DNA from: a virus
Length of the DNA: 43,727 nucleotides
Direction: 5' to 3' (one strand)
Virus record (IMG/VR): IMGVR_UViG_3300042876_000853
Coordinates: 1-43,727 of that record
Shown: positions 24,468-30,724 of the stretch, piece by piece
Position numbering within the stretch: the stretch's first letter is position 1
How the letters are laid out: every line of letters begins with the position of its first letter
Translations under genes and position numbers: made by a program
The notes under the pieces: model-generated
The model's input: only the letters and a program-made list of their open reading frames with translations
Database searches by the model: none
Told to the model about the DNA's origin: nothing

Positions 24468-24605
24468 CTACTTTGCGCGGGATTTATTCTTTTTCAGAAG
24501 ATGGCACTGACATTTGGAGCAAGGACTTTCTCCGCATTTAAGGGCACTTAGGCGAATGCCGCACGGCGTGGCTATATTTTTCTTGGCGTTTTTTGTTGAT
24601 AGCAT
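24468..24605 (-). CDS. 45-aa Cys-rich microprotein
   Basis: A short gene with AGGGGG six bases before its ATG. The centre has five cysteines and one His (a CGIRLSALKCGESPCSKCQC run of 20 residues, then H), suitable for one zinc site. Both ends are Lys-rich (STKNAKKN and LLKKNKSRAK), which suggests nucleic-acid contact. It lies between the coiled-coil gene and the small membrane gene. Function unknown. Confidence 0.6.
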   Translation of the reverse strand: MLSTKNAKKNIATPCGIRLSALKCGESPCSKCQCHLLKKNKSRAK

Positions 24606-24626
24606 ATATACCCCCTATAAATAGTA

Positions 24627-24656
24627 GGGAGGGGACAGGCGCACCCGACCCCTCCC
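24627..24656 (-). terminator. 8-bp GC-rich stem after the coiled-coil gene
   Basis: GGGAGGGG at 24627-24634 pairs perfectly with CCCCTCCC at 24649-24656. On the minus strand it begins 13 bases after the stop codon at 24669 and is followed by a weakly T-rich sequence. It may attenuate transcription from the strong promoter at 25027-25055 or protect the message; it is not a classical terminator. Confidence 0.5.
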
Positions 24657-24668
24657 GAAAACTACAAA

Positions 24669-24971
24669 CTAGGCGTTTTCCAAGTCCTCAATTTTCTCCT
24701 GCAATTCTGCTAAAGCCTTTTTCAACTTGGCGACCTCTTCCGCGTTCGTGTCATAATTGGCGATATCTTCCAAGGTGGAAGCGATTGCGCCGTGACCTCC
24801 GGACAAGAAAGCGGAGGTCAATTTACCAATTTGCGTCAAGATCACCTTGTTCTTTTCCGATTCGCGAACCGGGGCCGCTACGGTCATGTTAAGCAAATTG
24901 TTGACCGTGCGCTTGATACTGGTGATTGCAAACTCGTTTCCCGTGCTAACTGCATTCTTGAAAATCTTCAT
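24669..24971 (-). CDS. Small protein with C-terminal coiled coil, first gene after a strong promoter
   Basis: A 100-residue protein. The N-terminal half is basic and polar (TSIKRTVNNLLNM), the middle is Gly/Ala rich (LTSAFLSGGHGAIAS), and the last 30 residues form a heptad helix (VAKLKKALAELQEKIEDLEN). GAGGAG lies ahead of the ATG. It is the first gene downstream of a perfect sigma70-type promoter and is followed by a strong hairpin, so it is probably made early and in quantity. That pattern fits a host-takeover or regulatory protein, but I do not recognise the family. Confidence 0.7.
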   Translation of the reverse strand: MKIFKNAVSTGNEFAITSIKRTVNNLLNMTVAAPVRESEKNKVILTQIGKLTSAFLSGGHGAIASTLEDIANYDTNAEEVAKLKKALAELQEKIEDLENA

Positions 24972-25026
24972 CGGCTAATCTCCTCGGATGCTAGAATGTG
25001 GGCGTGTTTCTTACCCTGTATTGCGT

Positions 25027-25055
25027 ATTATACCATAACGCTAATCTTTTGTCAA
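25027..25055 (-). promoter_or_regulatory. Consensus sigma70 promoter
   Basis: Read on the minus strand there is TTGACA (25055-25050), a 17-bp spacer, and TATAAT (25032-25027). This is an exact match to the bacterial housekeeping consensus at optimal spacing. It lies about 55 bp ahead of the ATG at 24971 in a gap without genes and should be used by host RNA polymerase at the start of infection. It would drive the 24.9-kb gene and probably the DNA-metabolism genes beyond it. Confidence 0.9.
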
Positions 25056-25066
25056 GCTTTTTCGTA

Positions 25067-25240
25067 TCACCCCTTTCTGTCAGGTATGTTTAATGCTAAA
25101 ATAAAATCGTAGGCGTCGAGCGCGTCCTGTTCTAAGTATTGCTTGTACCAAGTAAGAAAGATCATTTCAGGGAATAGGACGCCGTACGCCTGGACAATTT
25201 GCCTAACAAAGGTATCAAAATTTTCTTTTAGCTGCATCAT
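25067..25240 (-). CDS. 57-aa helical microprotein
   Basis: The start ATG overlaps the stop of the upstream gene (ATGATG arrangement), so it is probably coupled. The peptide is helical, aromatic and acidic (MMQLKENFDTFVRQIVQAYG, then TWYKQYLEQDALDAYDF). It ends just before the strong promoter at 25027-25055. No cysteines or membrane helix. Function unknown. Confidence 0.6.
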   Translation of the reverse strand: MMQLKENFDTFVRQIVQAYGVLFPEMIFLTWYKQYLEQDALDAYDFILALNIPDRKG

Positions 25241-25623
25241 TTTCGTGCCCCCGTGTTAGTCGCAAAAGGGGCGTCTTCCCATTTACCATCTATGCAACGT
25301 CTAACCACCTTATAATTTGGAATTGATCTAGCTGTTCCGATGGTTGGGAGCGAGTTAATTTTTTCAAAAAGTCCATTATAATCTTCAATAGTGCCGTTGC
25401 AGTACCGCGCCGGTATTGCTTCCATCACCGCTTTCTTTTCCACATACTCGCCTTGCGCCAGGGCGTAGAGATTGGAAAAAACAAAACAAATGTCTTGCTT
25501 TCGCTTTTCAGGGTCTAATTGTGCGCGATCAATTAAAGAGTTTTTAAATATTAATAGACCGCGATAATAATCGCCTTCCGGTATCTCACACGCCATTATT
25601 TCGGACACTGACATAATTTTCAT
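25237..25623 (-). CDS. Protein of unknown function (128 aa)
   Basis: A 128-residue protein with AAAGGGG before its ATG. It is mainly helical in its first two thirds (SVSEIMACEIPEGDYYRGLL, then EKRKQDICFVFSNLYALAQG) and ends in a basic segment (YKVVRRCIDGKWEDAPF). Three cysteines are scattered and do not form a finger. It is part of a chain of small, closely packed early genes. I do not recognise the family. Confidence 0.62.
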   Translation of the reverse strand: MKIMSVSEIMACEIPEGDYYRGLLIFKNSLIDRAQLDPEKRKQDICFVFSNLYALAQGEYVEKKAVMEAIPARYCNGTIEDYNGLFEKINSLPTIGTARSIPNYKVVRRCIDGKWEDAPFATNTGARK

Positions 25624-25640
25624 TTTTCCCCTTTCTAAAT

Positions 25641-25790
25641 TTAAGTTGCTGGATAAAAAACTTTACCTGTTTTTTCGTCTTTTTCTCCTGGCATGCCACA
25701 TTTTGAGCAAACAACATCACGATCACATTGAGAATCAACTTCTTTAAAATCGTGTTCAGGGCAAGTTTCCCAAGTGTACTCGTATTTCAT
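25641..25790 (-). CDS. 49-aa zinc-finger-like microprotein
   Basis: The start overlaps the stop of the Lar-like gene (ATGA), with AAGGGGAAGCG as ribosome site. Metal-ligand candidates are C10, H13, C22, C28 and C31 (TCPEH near the start and VVCSKCGMPG in the middle), so the protein should bind zinc. It is acidic and may resemble small zinc-ribbon proteins often seen in phage early regions. Function unknown. Confidence 0.65.
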   Translation of the reverse strand: MKYEYTWETCPEHDFKEVDSQCDRDVVCSKCGMPGEKDEKTGKVFYPAT

Positions 25791-25969
25791 CGCTTCCCCT
25801 TTCGAGTGTTCCATAGCTTAACCGCGCCTCTAATTGTTAAATGCATGCCGGTTGAAATACCACATGATGCACAAGACACCCATTTTGCGTGATCGCATAG
25901 TTCCAAAATAATGTTGTTACCACCGCAAAACGGACACGTTTTTAACTTATGTATTACTTTATTTTTCAT
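25787..25969 (-). CDS. Lar-like zinc-ribbon protein (restriction alleviation family type)
   Basis: A 60-residue protein with the family pattern KTCPFCGGNNIILELCDH, then WVSCASCGIS, then a conserved end AVKLWNTRKG. The two CxxC pairs make one zinc ribbon, and the WN-R ending is typical of Lar-like proteins. The family name comes from a Rac prophage protein that modulates type I restriction. Many phage members are untested, so anti-restriction activity here is only a possibility. It overlaps both neighbours by a few bases. Confidence 0.72.
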   Translation of the reverse strand: MKNKVIHKLKTCPFCGGNNIILELCDHAKWVSCASCGISTGMHLTIRGAVKLWNTRKGKR

Positions 25970-26156
25970 TGAGTGATTCCTTCCCGGCGCGGATTAATTT
26001 TTGCCTTTTGCAGTTTTGCTGTACACAGTATTTGCAATCCCTGAGCGGTTGGCAGGGTGCCGCAATAAATTTTGTATGCATCTTCACCACTTCACGTAGG
26101 CGTGCGTTTTCTTGCTCTAGACGCTCAATCTTTCCATCTGTAAAACATGTATTCAT
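25959..26156 (-). CDS. Small coiled-coil and Cys-rich protein (65 aa)
   Basis: A 65-residue protein: an N-terminal heptad helix (KIERLEQENARLREVVKMH) followed by a Cys group (APCQPLRDCKYCVQQNCKRQ) that could bind one zinc ion and a basic tail. Similar coiled-coil plus finger proteins occur widely in phage early regions. It overlaps the Lar-like gene by 11 bases. Function unknown. Confidence 0.62.
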   Translation of the reverse strand: MNTCFTDGKIERLEQENARLREVVKMHTKFIAAPCQPLRDCKYCVQQNCKRQKLIRAGKESLNEK

Positions 26157-26178
26157 GGCTTTTGTTGTGCCTCCAATT

Positions 26179-26547
26179 TTATTGGCTTAATTTACCCTGT
26201 AAATAGTCGATTAAATATAGTTTCGGGCAATGTTTTATTTTATAATTATCAACCAAAATAGCGGGCACGGCTATCATAGATATTAAAAGCACCATAGCAA
26301 AACCCACACCCACCAGTCCTATATACATTTCGCAATCAATTTCCCGGCTAAACCGTTGTACAAGAATACCCCCTAATAGCAGTACTGTGAATAGAGAAAC
26401 AAGCCCACCAAATACCCCAACCCATACTATATTGGAGAAATACGAAAATTCTAATACTTGCCGTGCAATATCTGGCAGTTCCCCGATTGTAAAATCAACC
26501 CCATTTTTTAACATTTGAAGCAATTGATCAATCAATTTGTCATTCAT
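26179..26547 (-). CDS. Two-span membrane protein (122 aa)
   Basis: A 122-residue protein with two membrane helices, NIVWVGVFGGLVSLFTVLLL (about 39-58) and MYIGLVGVGFAMVLLISMIA (about 74-93), joined by a short loop with RFSREIDCE. The N-terminal 35 residues are amphipathic. AGGGGG precedes the ATG. Two-span topology would suit a holin, but its place in the accessory arm makes a superinfection-exclusion or host-envelope role equally possible. Confidence 0.65.
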   Translation of the reverse strand: MNDKLIDQLLQMLKNGVDFTIGELPDIARQVLEFSYFSNIVWVGVFGGLVSLFTVLLLGGILVQRFSREIDCEMYIGLVGVGFAMVLLISMIAVPAILVDNYKIKHCPKLYLIDYLQGKLSQ

Positions 26548-26567
26548 GATTTCCCCCTGTTAAATTT

Positions 26568-26696
26568 TTAATAAATGTTATATCCGTCTCCATCATAATG
26601 CAAATAGCCATCTTGATCGTCGTCTGTACCATACCAAACCATAAGAATAACCAGAGAAAAGACTGTAACAACTCCCAAGGCTGTTAAGATGTGCAT
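26568..26696 (-). CDS. 42-aa single-span membrane peptide with acidic tail
   Basis: Starts at an ATG with GGGAGGACAG upstream. One membrane helix (ALGVVTVFSLVILMVWY) is followed by an acidic, aromatic tail (TDDDQDGYLHYDGDGYNIY) likely on the outside. It sits between another tiny membrane gene and the two-span protein. The good ribosome site and context support it as a real gene. Function unknown. Confidence 0.58.
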   Translation of the reverse strand: MHILTALGVVTVFSLVILMVWYGTDDDQDGYLHYDGDGYNIY

Positions 26697-26731
26697 CTGT
26701 CCTCCCGTTAATAGTATCGTACAACGTCAAC

Positions 26732-26836
26732 TCAGTTAAACCGGGTATTTCGGAGCATGGTATACTTGGGCCGGTTTAGGCGGCGATACCACCATACACA
26801 AAAACCTAACAAAATAACTGTCGCAATATATAGCAT
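26732..26836 (-). CDS. 34-aa single-span membrane peptide
   Basis: The ATG is preceded by GGGAGGGTCTAAA, a strong ribosome site. The peptide is one membrane helix (MLYIATVILLGFCVWWY) plus a basic tail (RRLNRPKYTMLRNTRFN). It is the first gene downstream of the palindrome and origin-like region at 26868-27217. It may be a small membrane regulator or a leader peptide. Confidence 0.5.
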   Translation of the reverse strand: MLYIATVILLGFCVWWYRRLNRPKYTMLRNTRFN

Positions 26837-26867
26837 TTTAGACCCTCCCGTGTGCCGTATTGAAAAG

Positions 26868-26897
26868 CGGCAAGATCTTGCCGTGGCATAATGCCAC
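26868..26897. promoter_or_regulatory. Two adjacent palindromes, possible operators or hairpins
   Basis: CGGCAAGATCTTGCCG (26868-26883) is a perfect 16-bp palindrome. It abuts GTGGCATAATGCCAC (26883-26897), which has 7-bp arms around a single A. They lie 30-60 bp upstream of the start of the tiny membrane gene at 26836 and beside the iterons. They could be a dimeric repressor site, a recognition site for origin proteins, or mRNA leader hairpins. Confidence 0.6.
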
Positions 26898-26985
26898 ACT
26901 CCCGTTTACATATTGACAAAATACCTGTTTTTTTGCCCCCTCACCTCTTTATTTAGAGGACGGACTATTTTTATATATCATAAAT

Positions 26986-27018
26986 CTGTGGAAAACCTGT
27001 GGATAACCTGTGGAAAAC
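26986..27018. repeat. Three tandem 11-bp iterons matching DnaA boxes
   Basis: CTGTGGAAAAC, CTGTGGATAAC and CTGTGGAAAAC follow each other without gaps, one per helical turn. The middle repeat contains TGTGGATAA, the exact complement of the DnaA box TTATCCACA, and the outer two contain TGTGGAAAA, one base different. The neighbouring 200 bp are extremely AT-rich. DnaA or a phage initiator could bind here. No dnaA gene is present in the window. Confidence 0.75.
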
Positions 27019-27217
27019 TTCTTCTTATTGGTAAAAATATTTCCACCCACTAACGGTAAGACTATATATTAGATCATAAGTACCCTTAAATTATGTTATT
27101 TTACCGGGAATATATAGCTATTACGTTTTTTATATATATATAATATATAATATACTATATAAATATTTCTATACTACACTACCCCCGATGGCAAGAAAAC
27201 AAGTATTTTGTCAGATT
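27019..27217. other. AT-rich gene-free stretch, possible DNA-unwinding element
   Basis: Almost entirely A and T, with long runs of TATATA at about 27130-27165 and an inverted CGGTAA/TTACCG pair. There is no open frame with a ribosome site. Many TATAAT-like hexamers prevent a confident promoter call. Adjacent to the iterons, it is the expected kind of easily melted region in an origin. Confidence 0.6.
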
Positions 27218-28000
27218 TCAATAATTCCACTTATGTTCGCAAGTCTTAGACATGCACGCCGCTATTCTAAAGTTAACCCTTAACGCAATATCTGCGCTTT
27301 CGCATTTTGGACATTTGTACGGAATTAAACTTGTAATCATATCCTTTTTAGGGGTAAGGCTGTAATTGCCCCCCTCTGGCCCTCCCAAATAGGCCGAAAA
27401 AGACGTATTAGAGTAGAATACGCCGTCTTTCTGATGCCAGCCATCACCTATCATCTCGATCTTCCCAAAGCTGTCTAAAATAGCCATCTTACCGGCTCCC
27501 AGGGCCTTAGAAAACTCCCCTGCTTTGTCCGTTATCATCGCTTTTAATTGGTCTATAGATAGCGGAAAAGGTTTTAACTGTTGGATAAGTTGCTGTGTGT
27601 CCGATAATTCGCTCCTAAGATCAAATTTAAGCGAAGAATTGTAAAAACTCAATATTCCATTATGGGCCAAACCATAACGAAGGCCTGACAAATGGCAATG
27701 TTTTAGTAAATCCTCCGTTTCGGCAATTGGGAAGGGGTGGCAATTACCAGGGGATACCGCTCCATGGGTTGCGCGTCTAAAGTGTAATACACACGCCGTT
27801 TCTTTATCAATACGACTTAAATCCAATTGAGCAAGCAACGTTTCAGGGGTCATAAACCCTTTACAGATCGTTACGGTATCCCTTTTTGGGGACTTGCAAT
27901 ACATATACCCGGCCCCGTCTTTATTTGCAGAAAAACAGGCCTTTAATACATCTTTGCTGGGTAAGTCTATTCCCTGTGGTTTTACTACAATTATACACAT
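27218..28000 (-). CDS. Class II glutamine amidotransferase (Ntn hydrolase), copy 1, with zinc ribbon
   Basis: A 260-residue enzyme from the ATG at 28000, which puts the nucleophile Cys at position 2 (MCIIVV), as required after Met removal. Family features are GAGYMY, HFRRATHGAVSPGNCHPFP, GLAHNGILSF and LSDTQQLI. It should release ammonia from glutamine for transfer to an acceptor. The C-terminus adds a zinc ribbon (YKCPKCESAD, then ACMSKTCEHKW). It begins two bases after the amidoligase stop, so the two are coupled. It is clearly related to copy 2 at 29513-30334, on the other side of the amidoligase. No synthase domain is fused to it. Confidence 0.86.
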   Translation of the reverse strand: MCIIVVKPQGIDLPSKDVLKACFSANKDGAGYMYCKSPKRDTVTICKGFMTPETLLAQLDLSRIDKETACVLHFRRATHGAVSPGNCHPFPIAETEDLLKHCHLSGLRYGLAHNGILSFYNSSLKFDLRSELSDTQQLIQQLKPFPLSIDQLKAMITDKAGEFSKALGAGKMAILDSFGKIEMIGDGWHQKDGVFYSNTSFSAYLGGPEGGNYSLTPKKDMITSLIPYKCPKCESADIALRVNFRIAACMSKTCEHKWNY

Positions 28001-28001
28001 A

Positions 28002-29330
28002 TTAAAAAGACCCCTCGTTATCGTCTTCTTCATCCTCGCTATCGTCGTCCTCGTCGTCCTCGTCGTCTTCATCTGTGCTAACATTATCGACGCTAGCGCA
28101 GGAGTTTAAGCTTTCAAAATTTGGTAAGCCGCCAAATGTAACATGTGCAAAGTTCATAAACGCGGCCCACGAGGATTCGATAATGGCCTTTGTATCCCAA
28201 TACTTACACAGATATGCGGCGGCCATTAAAAATTCCAATGTTCCAAGATAGACCATTGGGTCAATAGTGCTCTTAAATGTACGAATTTCTACGGTCGTAC
28301 TATGCTTTAAATTTACAGCGGCATATTTCCCGTGTGTGTTTAGGATTGATTTAATAATGTTTTGTCGGTGGGTTTCGCTATTTATACCGGCCAAAAGCAC
28401 ATCGTTAGAATATCCAGAATACCGTGCAAAATCTGAATTTGAGCGGCGAGAGATTCTATCGATACTTTGTTTATTTACTTCAAAAAAGCAGATAAAATTA
28501 TATAACCCGTTTGGTATAGCGTCAAAAAAGCTACGGTCAAGATGGACATGCAACCCGCAAGAGGAGTATTCGCCTCCGCAAAATTGATTTTCTTTTAACC
28601 AAGGAAAAAGCTCGCTTACTAGTTTGGTGTGGAAATTCATTTTTCCGGGGTGCGTAACAATTTCAAAACCACATGAGACCGACCCGTCATGTTTAATATA
28701 CGCTGTGTTTTCGCCACACAACCGGATTAAATCGGCGGAATGGTAGTACAAAGCTTTGTCAGTATTTTTTTTCGAATTTTCTAACTCTGCACGTTTTTTT
28801 CTTGTGTACTGAACTTCTAATTCAGTTCCTAAAAACAGGCTATTGATTAAAGCCTTGTTTCGTCCTTCACCGTGAAAAATCGGTTTTGGTTTGTAGGAAT
28901 AATCTTCGATTTTATTTACGTGGGCGGCGTGGCAATCTCCGCATAAATTTTCAACCAAATGCTCCGGTTTTTGAACGCATCCGCAATTGTGGCAGCGGGT
29001 ATTTATTGCTTCAAAACAGGCGTGGCACATTTTGGTTTTTTCGTCGGTAACTCCGTTTTTATACCATGAAAATTTTATACCCGGTTTTCCGCACGTTGGG
29101 CACGCTTCAACTTGGCGAGCACATACTTTACAAATTGTACCATTAATCCCTGCAATAGAAACTAAATTTCTAGCAACGTGTTTTTCTCCGCATATATCAC
29201 ACGTTTTAAATTCCCGGTAACAAGTGGTGCATACTCCAAACCCACGCACATTCTTTAGTTGGTGTAATTCGGTTTCCGCTCCGCAACGGGCACAGGGCAC
29301 ACGCTGGATCATATTATTGTCAGTAGGCAT
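28002..29330 (-). CDS. Amidoligase-like enzyme with N-terminal zinc-ribbon array and acidic tail
   Basis: About 442 residues from the ATG at 29330 (AAGGAG upstream); a longer frame overlaps the small gene above. Eight CxxC pairs in the first 130 residues (CARC, CTTC, CDIC, CKVC, CPTC, CHAC, CHNC, CGDC) suggest four zinc sites. The catalytic half shows LGTELEVQ, YIKHDGSVSCGFEIVTHPG, SCGLHVHLDRSFF, FFEVNKQSIDRISRRS and AVNLKHSTTVEIRTFKST. These are the amidoligase (COOH-NH2 ligase) motifs, with a glutamine-synthetase-like fold. The last 25 residues are almost all Asp and Glu. Amidoligases are known to co-occur with class II amidotransferases; here two flank it. Predicted to form an amide or peptide bond on an unknown substrate. 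Confidence 0.82.
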   Translation of the reverse strand: MPTDNNMIQRVPCARCGAETELHQLKNVRGFGVCTTCYREFKTCDICGEKHVARNLVSIAGINGTICKVCARQVEACPTCGKPGIKFSWYKNGVTDEKTKMCHACFEAINTRCHNCGCVQKPEHLVENLCGDCHAAHVNKIEDYSYKPKPIFHGEGRNKALINSLFLGTELEVQYTRKKRAELENSKKNTDKALYYHSADLIRLCGENTAYIKHDGSVSCGFEIVTHPGKMNFHTKLVSELFPWLKENQFCGGEYSSCGLHVHLDRSFFDAIPNGLYNFICFFEVNKQSIDRISRRSNSDFARYSGYSNDVLLAGINSETHRQNIIKSILNTHGKYAAVNLKHSTTVEIRTFKSTIDPMVYLGTLEFLMAAAYLCKYWDTKAIIESSWAAFMNFAHVTFGGLPNFESLNSCASVDNVSTDEDDEDDEDDDSEDEEDDNEGSF

Positions 29331-29502
29331 TTGTATAATCTCCTTCGCTAAAATGTTTAGCATTTTGTTTTTCGTATCTTGTACGCAATTCCAATTTAAT
29401 CGAGGCTCTATTGTACCAATCGTCAATATCTGCCTCGTTAATTGCCACGGCCTCCCGTTGGGATTCACTTAAATTTTCGTCTAAATCCTCAATTACTCCC
29501 AT
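29320..29502 (-). CDS. Small acidic protein before the amidoligase (60 aa)
   Basis: A 60-residue acidic protein with a near-perfect ribosome site (AAAGGAGGATTT before the ATG). It is helical, with an acidic first half (DLDENLSESQREAVAINEAD) and a basic second half (RASIKLELRTRYEKQNAKHF). It overlaps the amidoligase start by 11 bases and follows amidotransferase copy 2 by 10 bases, so it is part of the enzyme cluster. It could be a small substrate or carrier peptide for the amidoligase, which is speculation; no family is recognised. Confidence 0.65.
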   Translation of the reverse strand: MGVIEDLDENLSESQREAVAINEADIDDWYNRASIKLELRTRYEKQNAKHFSEGDYTNAY

Positions 29503-29512
29503 AAATCCTCCT

Positions 29513-30334
29513 TTAAAAAAATATGTTACAATGCGGGCAATACCACAAAGCCTTTTTCATACAAAACAAAGTTGGATTTTTTTGACACGTAGTACAGCAC
29601 ATCGGTGATTGCTTCCAAATGTCCGGGCGCGCAAGTATTTTTTTCTGTAGTTTCTTGGAAACCGCCGTCTTTTTTGGTACATACGGTTTATATTCTCCAT
29701 AGGCCCCTTCCTCTTCCCAATTTTTATAATCAGGGTAGTAAGTGACTTTTGGGCGCGGCAAGTAAGACGTGTTAGAGTATAAGATACCCTCTTGGCTTGT
29801 CCACCCAGCCCCATAGTACCAAATTTGCCCGGTGGAAAGCATAATTGCAACCTTATTCCCTGTCCCCAAGGCCTCGTTAATCAAATTTCTGAAAATCGGT
29901 ACCTCCAAATTTTTGATAATATCAGGATGCGCTAAGTTTCGGGCGATAAAAAGCTGGGTATCTGATAAGTCTTCCTTGGTATCACCCACGCCAAACACTC
30001 CGTTATGTGCAATTGCAGCGGGTAAACCGTCGATCATGGTAGTCTTTAAAAGTTCGGTATTGTTCGAAAACGGGAAAGGGTGGCAGTTGCCAGGGGATTT
30101 AGACCCGGCTGTACCTATGCGAAAATGGTACACAATAGAATCTTTCGCCGTAATATTATCCCTTTGGTATGCCTCGAGAAAAGCTTCCCAAGTCATAAAC
30201 CCTTTTTTGAGGGTTAGGACTTTATTGCGCGTGAACATATACCCGGCCCCGTCTGGATTGTGGTCAAAACAATTATGCAAGGTTTCTACTGATGGAACGG
30301 GCACGTTAAAACTAGAGACAACGATGATACACAT
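29513..30334 (-). CDS. Class II glutamine amidotransferase, copy 2, with zinc ribbon
   Basis: A 273-residue paralogue of the gene at 27218-28000. It begins MCIIVVSS with Cys 2 as nucleophile and keeps DGAGYMF, YHFRIGTAGSKSPGNCHPFP, AIAHNGVFGVG and DLSDTQLF. The C-terminus again carries Cys pairs (CCTTCQKN, FCMKK, WYCPHC). Compared with copy 1 the middle part is diverged and has an insertion rich in Tyr and Lys (PYVPKKTAVSKKLQKKI). The start shares a base with the stop of the last ~130-aa paralogue gene (TAATG). Two similar copies around one ligase suggest different partners or a heteromeric complex. Confidence 0.86.
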   Translation of the reverse strand: MCIIVVSSFNVPVPSVETLHNCFDHNPDGAGYMFTRNKVLTLKKGFMTWEAFLEAYQRDNITAKDSIVYHFRIGTAGSKSPGNCHPFPFSNNTELLKTTMIDGLPAAIAHNGVFGVGDTKEDLSDTQLFIARNLAHPDIIKNLEVPIFRNLINEALGTGNKVAIMLSTGQIWYYGAGWTSQEGILYSNTSYLPRPKVTYYPDYKNWEEEGAYGEYKPYVPKKTAVSKKLQKKILARPDIWKQSPMCCTTCQKNPTLFCMKKALWYCPHCNIFF

Positions 30335-30723
30335 TAAATGTTTTCCTCCCTAAAATTAGATATTGCAAAGTTGACCAATTGCTCGGATATTTCTAAAACC
30401 GTGTCCTCTTTGAAAGAAAAGATGGGATTATTATCTCGTGAAAAATAATTTAAAATCCCTCTTGAGTCTAAATATAAAGGCGCCCCTGGATTTTCTTGAC
30501 TTAAACGCCACGCGGTAAAATGATGCTCGATTCGAGCGGATAAATACCAGTATTTTTTATCCTCAAGGATTAAAGCAAGCATGGTAATATTCCCTTTTTT
30601 TGAGGGCAACTCGTATTTTGGTATATAATATGCGTAGACATCAAATATATCCGAATTTAACCATAGCTTTAATTCATCTTCAAAATAGGGCGTTTTTTGA
30701 GTGCTTATCCAGGTAATTTTCAT
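30334..30723 (-). CDS. Tandem ~130-aa paralogue 1, unknown function
   Basis: A 129-residue protein. The core shows strands (TMLALILEDKKYWYLSARIE) with the family's conserved Trp in KKYWYLSA, and the C-terminus is a helix ending FAISNFREENI. It shares this pattern with the four genes upstream. Short overlaps tie it to both neighbours: it stops in a TAATG with amidotransferase copy 2. Its mixed alpha/beta content and lack of Cys pairs differ from the zinc-rich enzymes. The family is not recognised. Confidence 0.68.
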   Translation of the reverse strand: MKITWISTQKTPYFEDELKLWLNSDIFDVYAYYIPKYELPSKKGNITMLALILEDKKYWYLSARIEHHFTAWRLSQENPGAPLYLDSRGILNYFSRDNNPIFSFKEDTVLEISEQLVNFAISNFREENI

Positions 30724-30724
30724 G

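Noticed and set aside
26913-26935. TTGACA on the plus strand near the iterons as a promoter
   Set aside because: No -10 element occurs at 16-19 bp spacing (the sequence there is C-rich), and no plus-strand gene follows.
28001-28084. Longer start of amidotransferase copy 1
   Set aside because: It would bury the catalytic Cys internally and reads the acidic-tail repeat of the amidoligase in the wrong frame.
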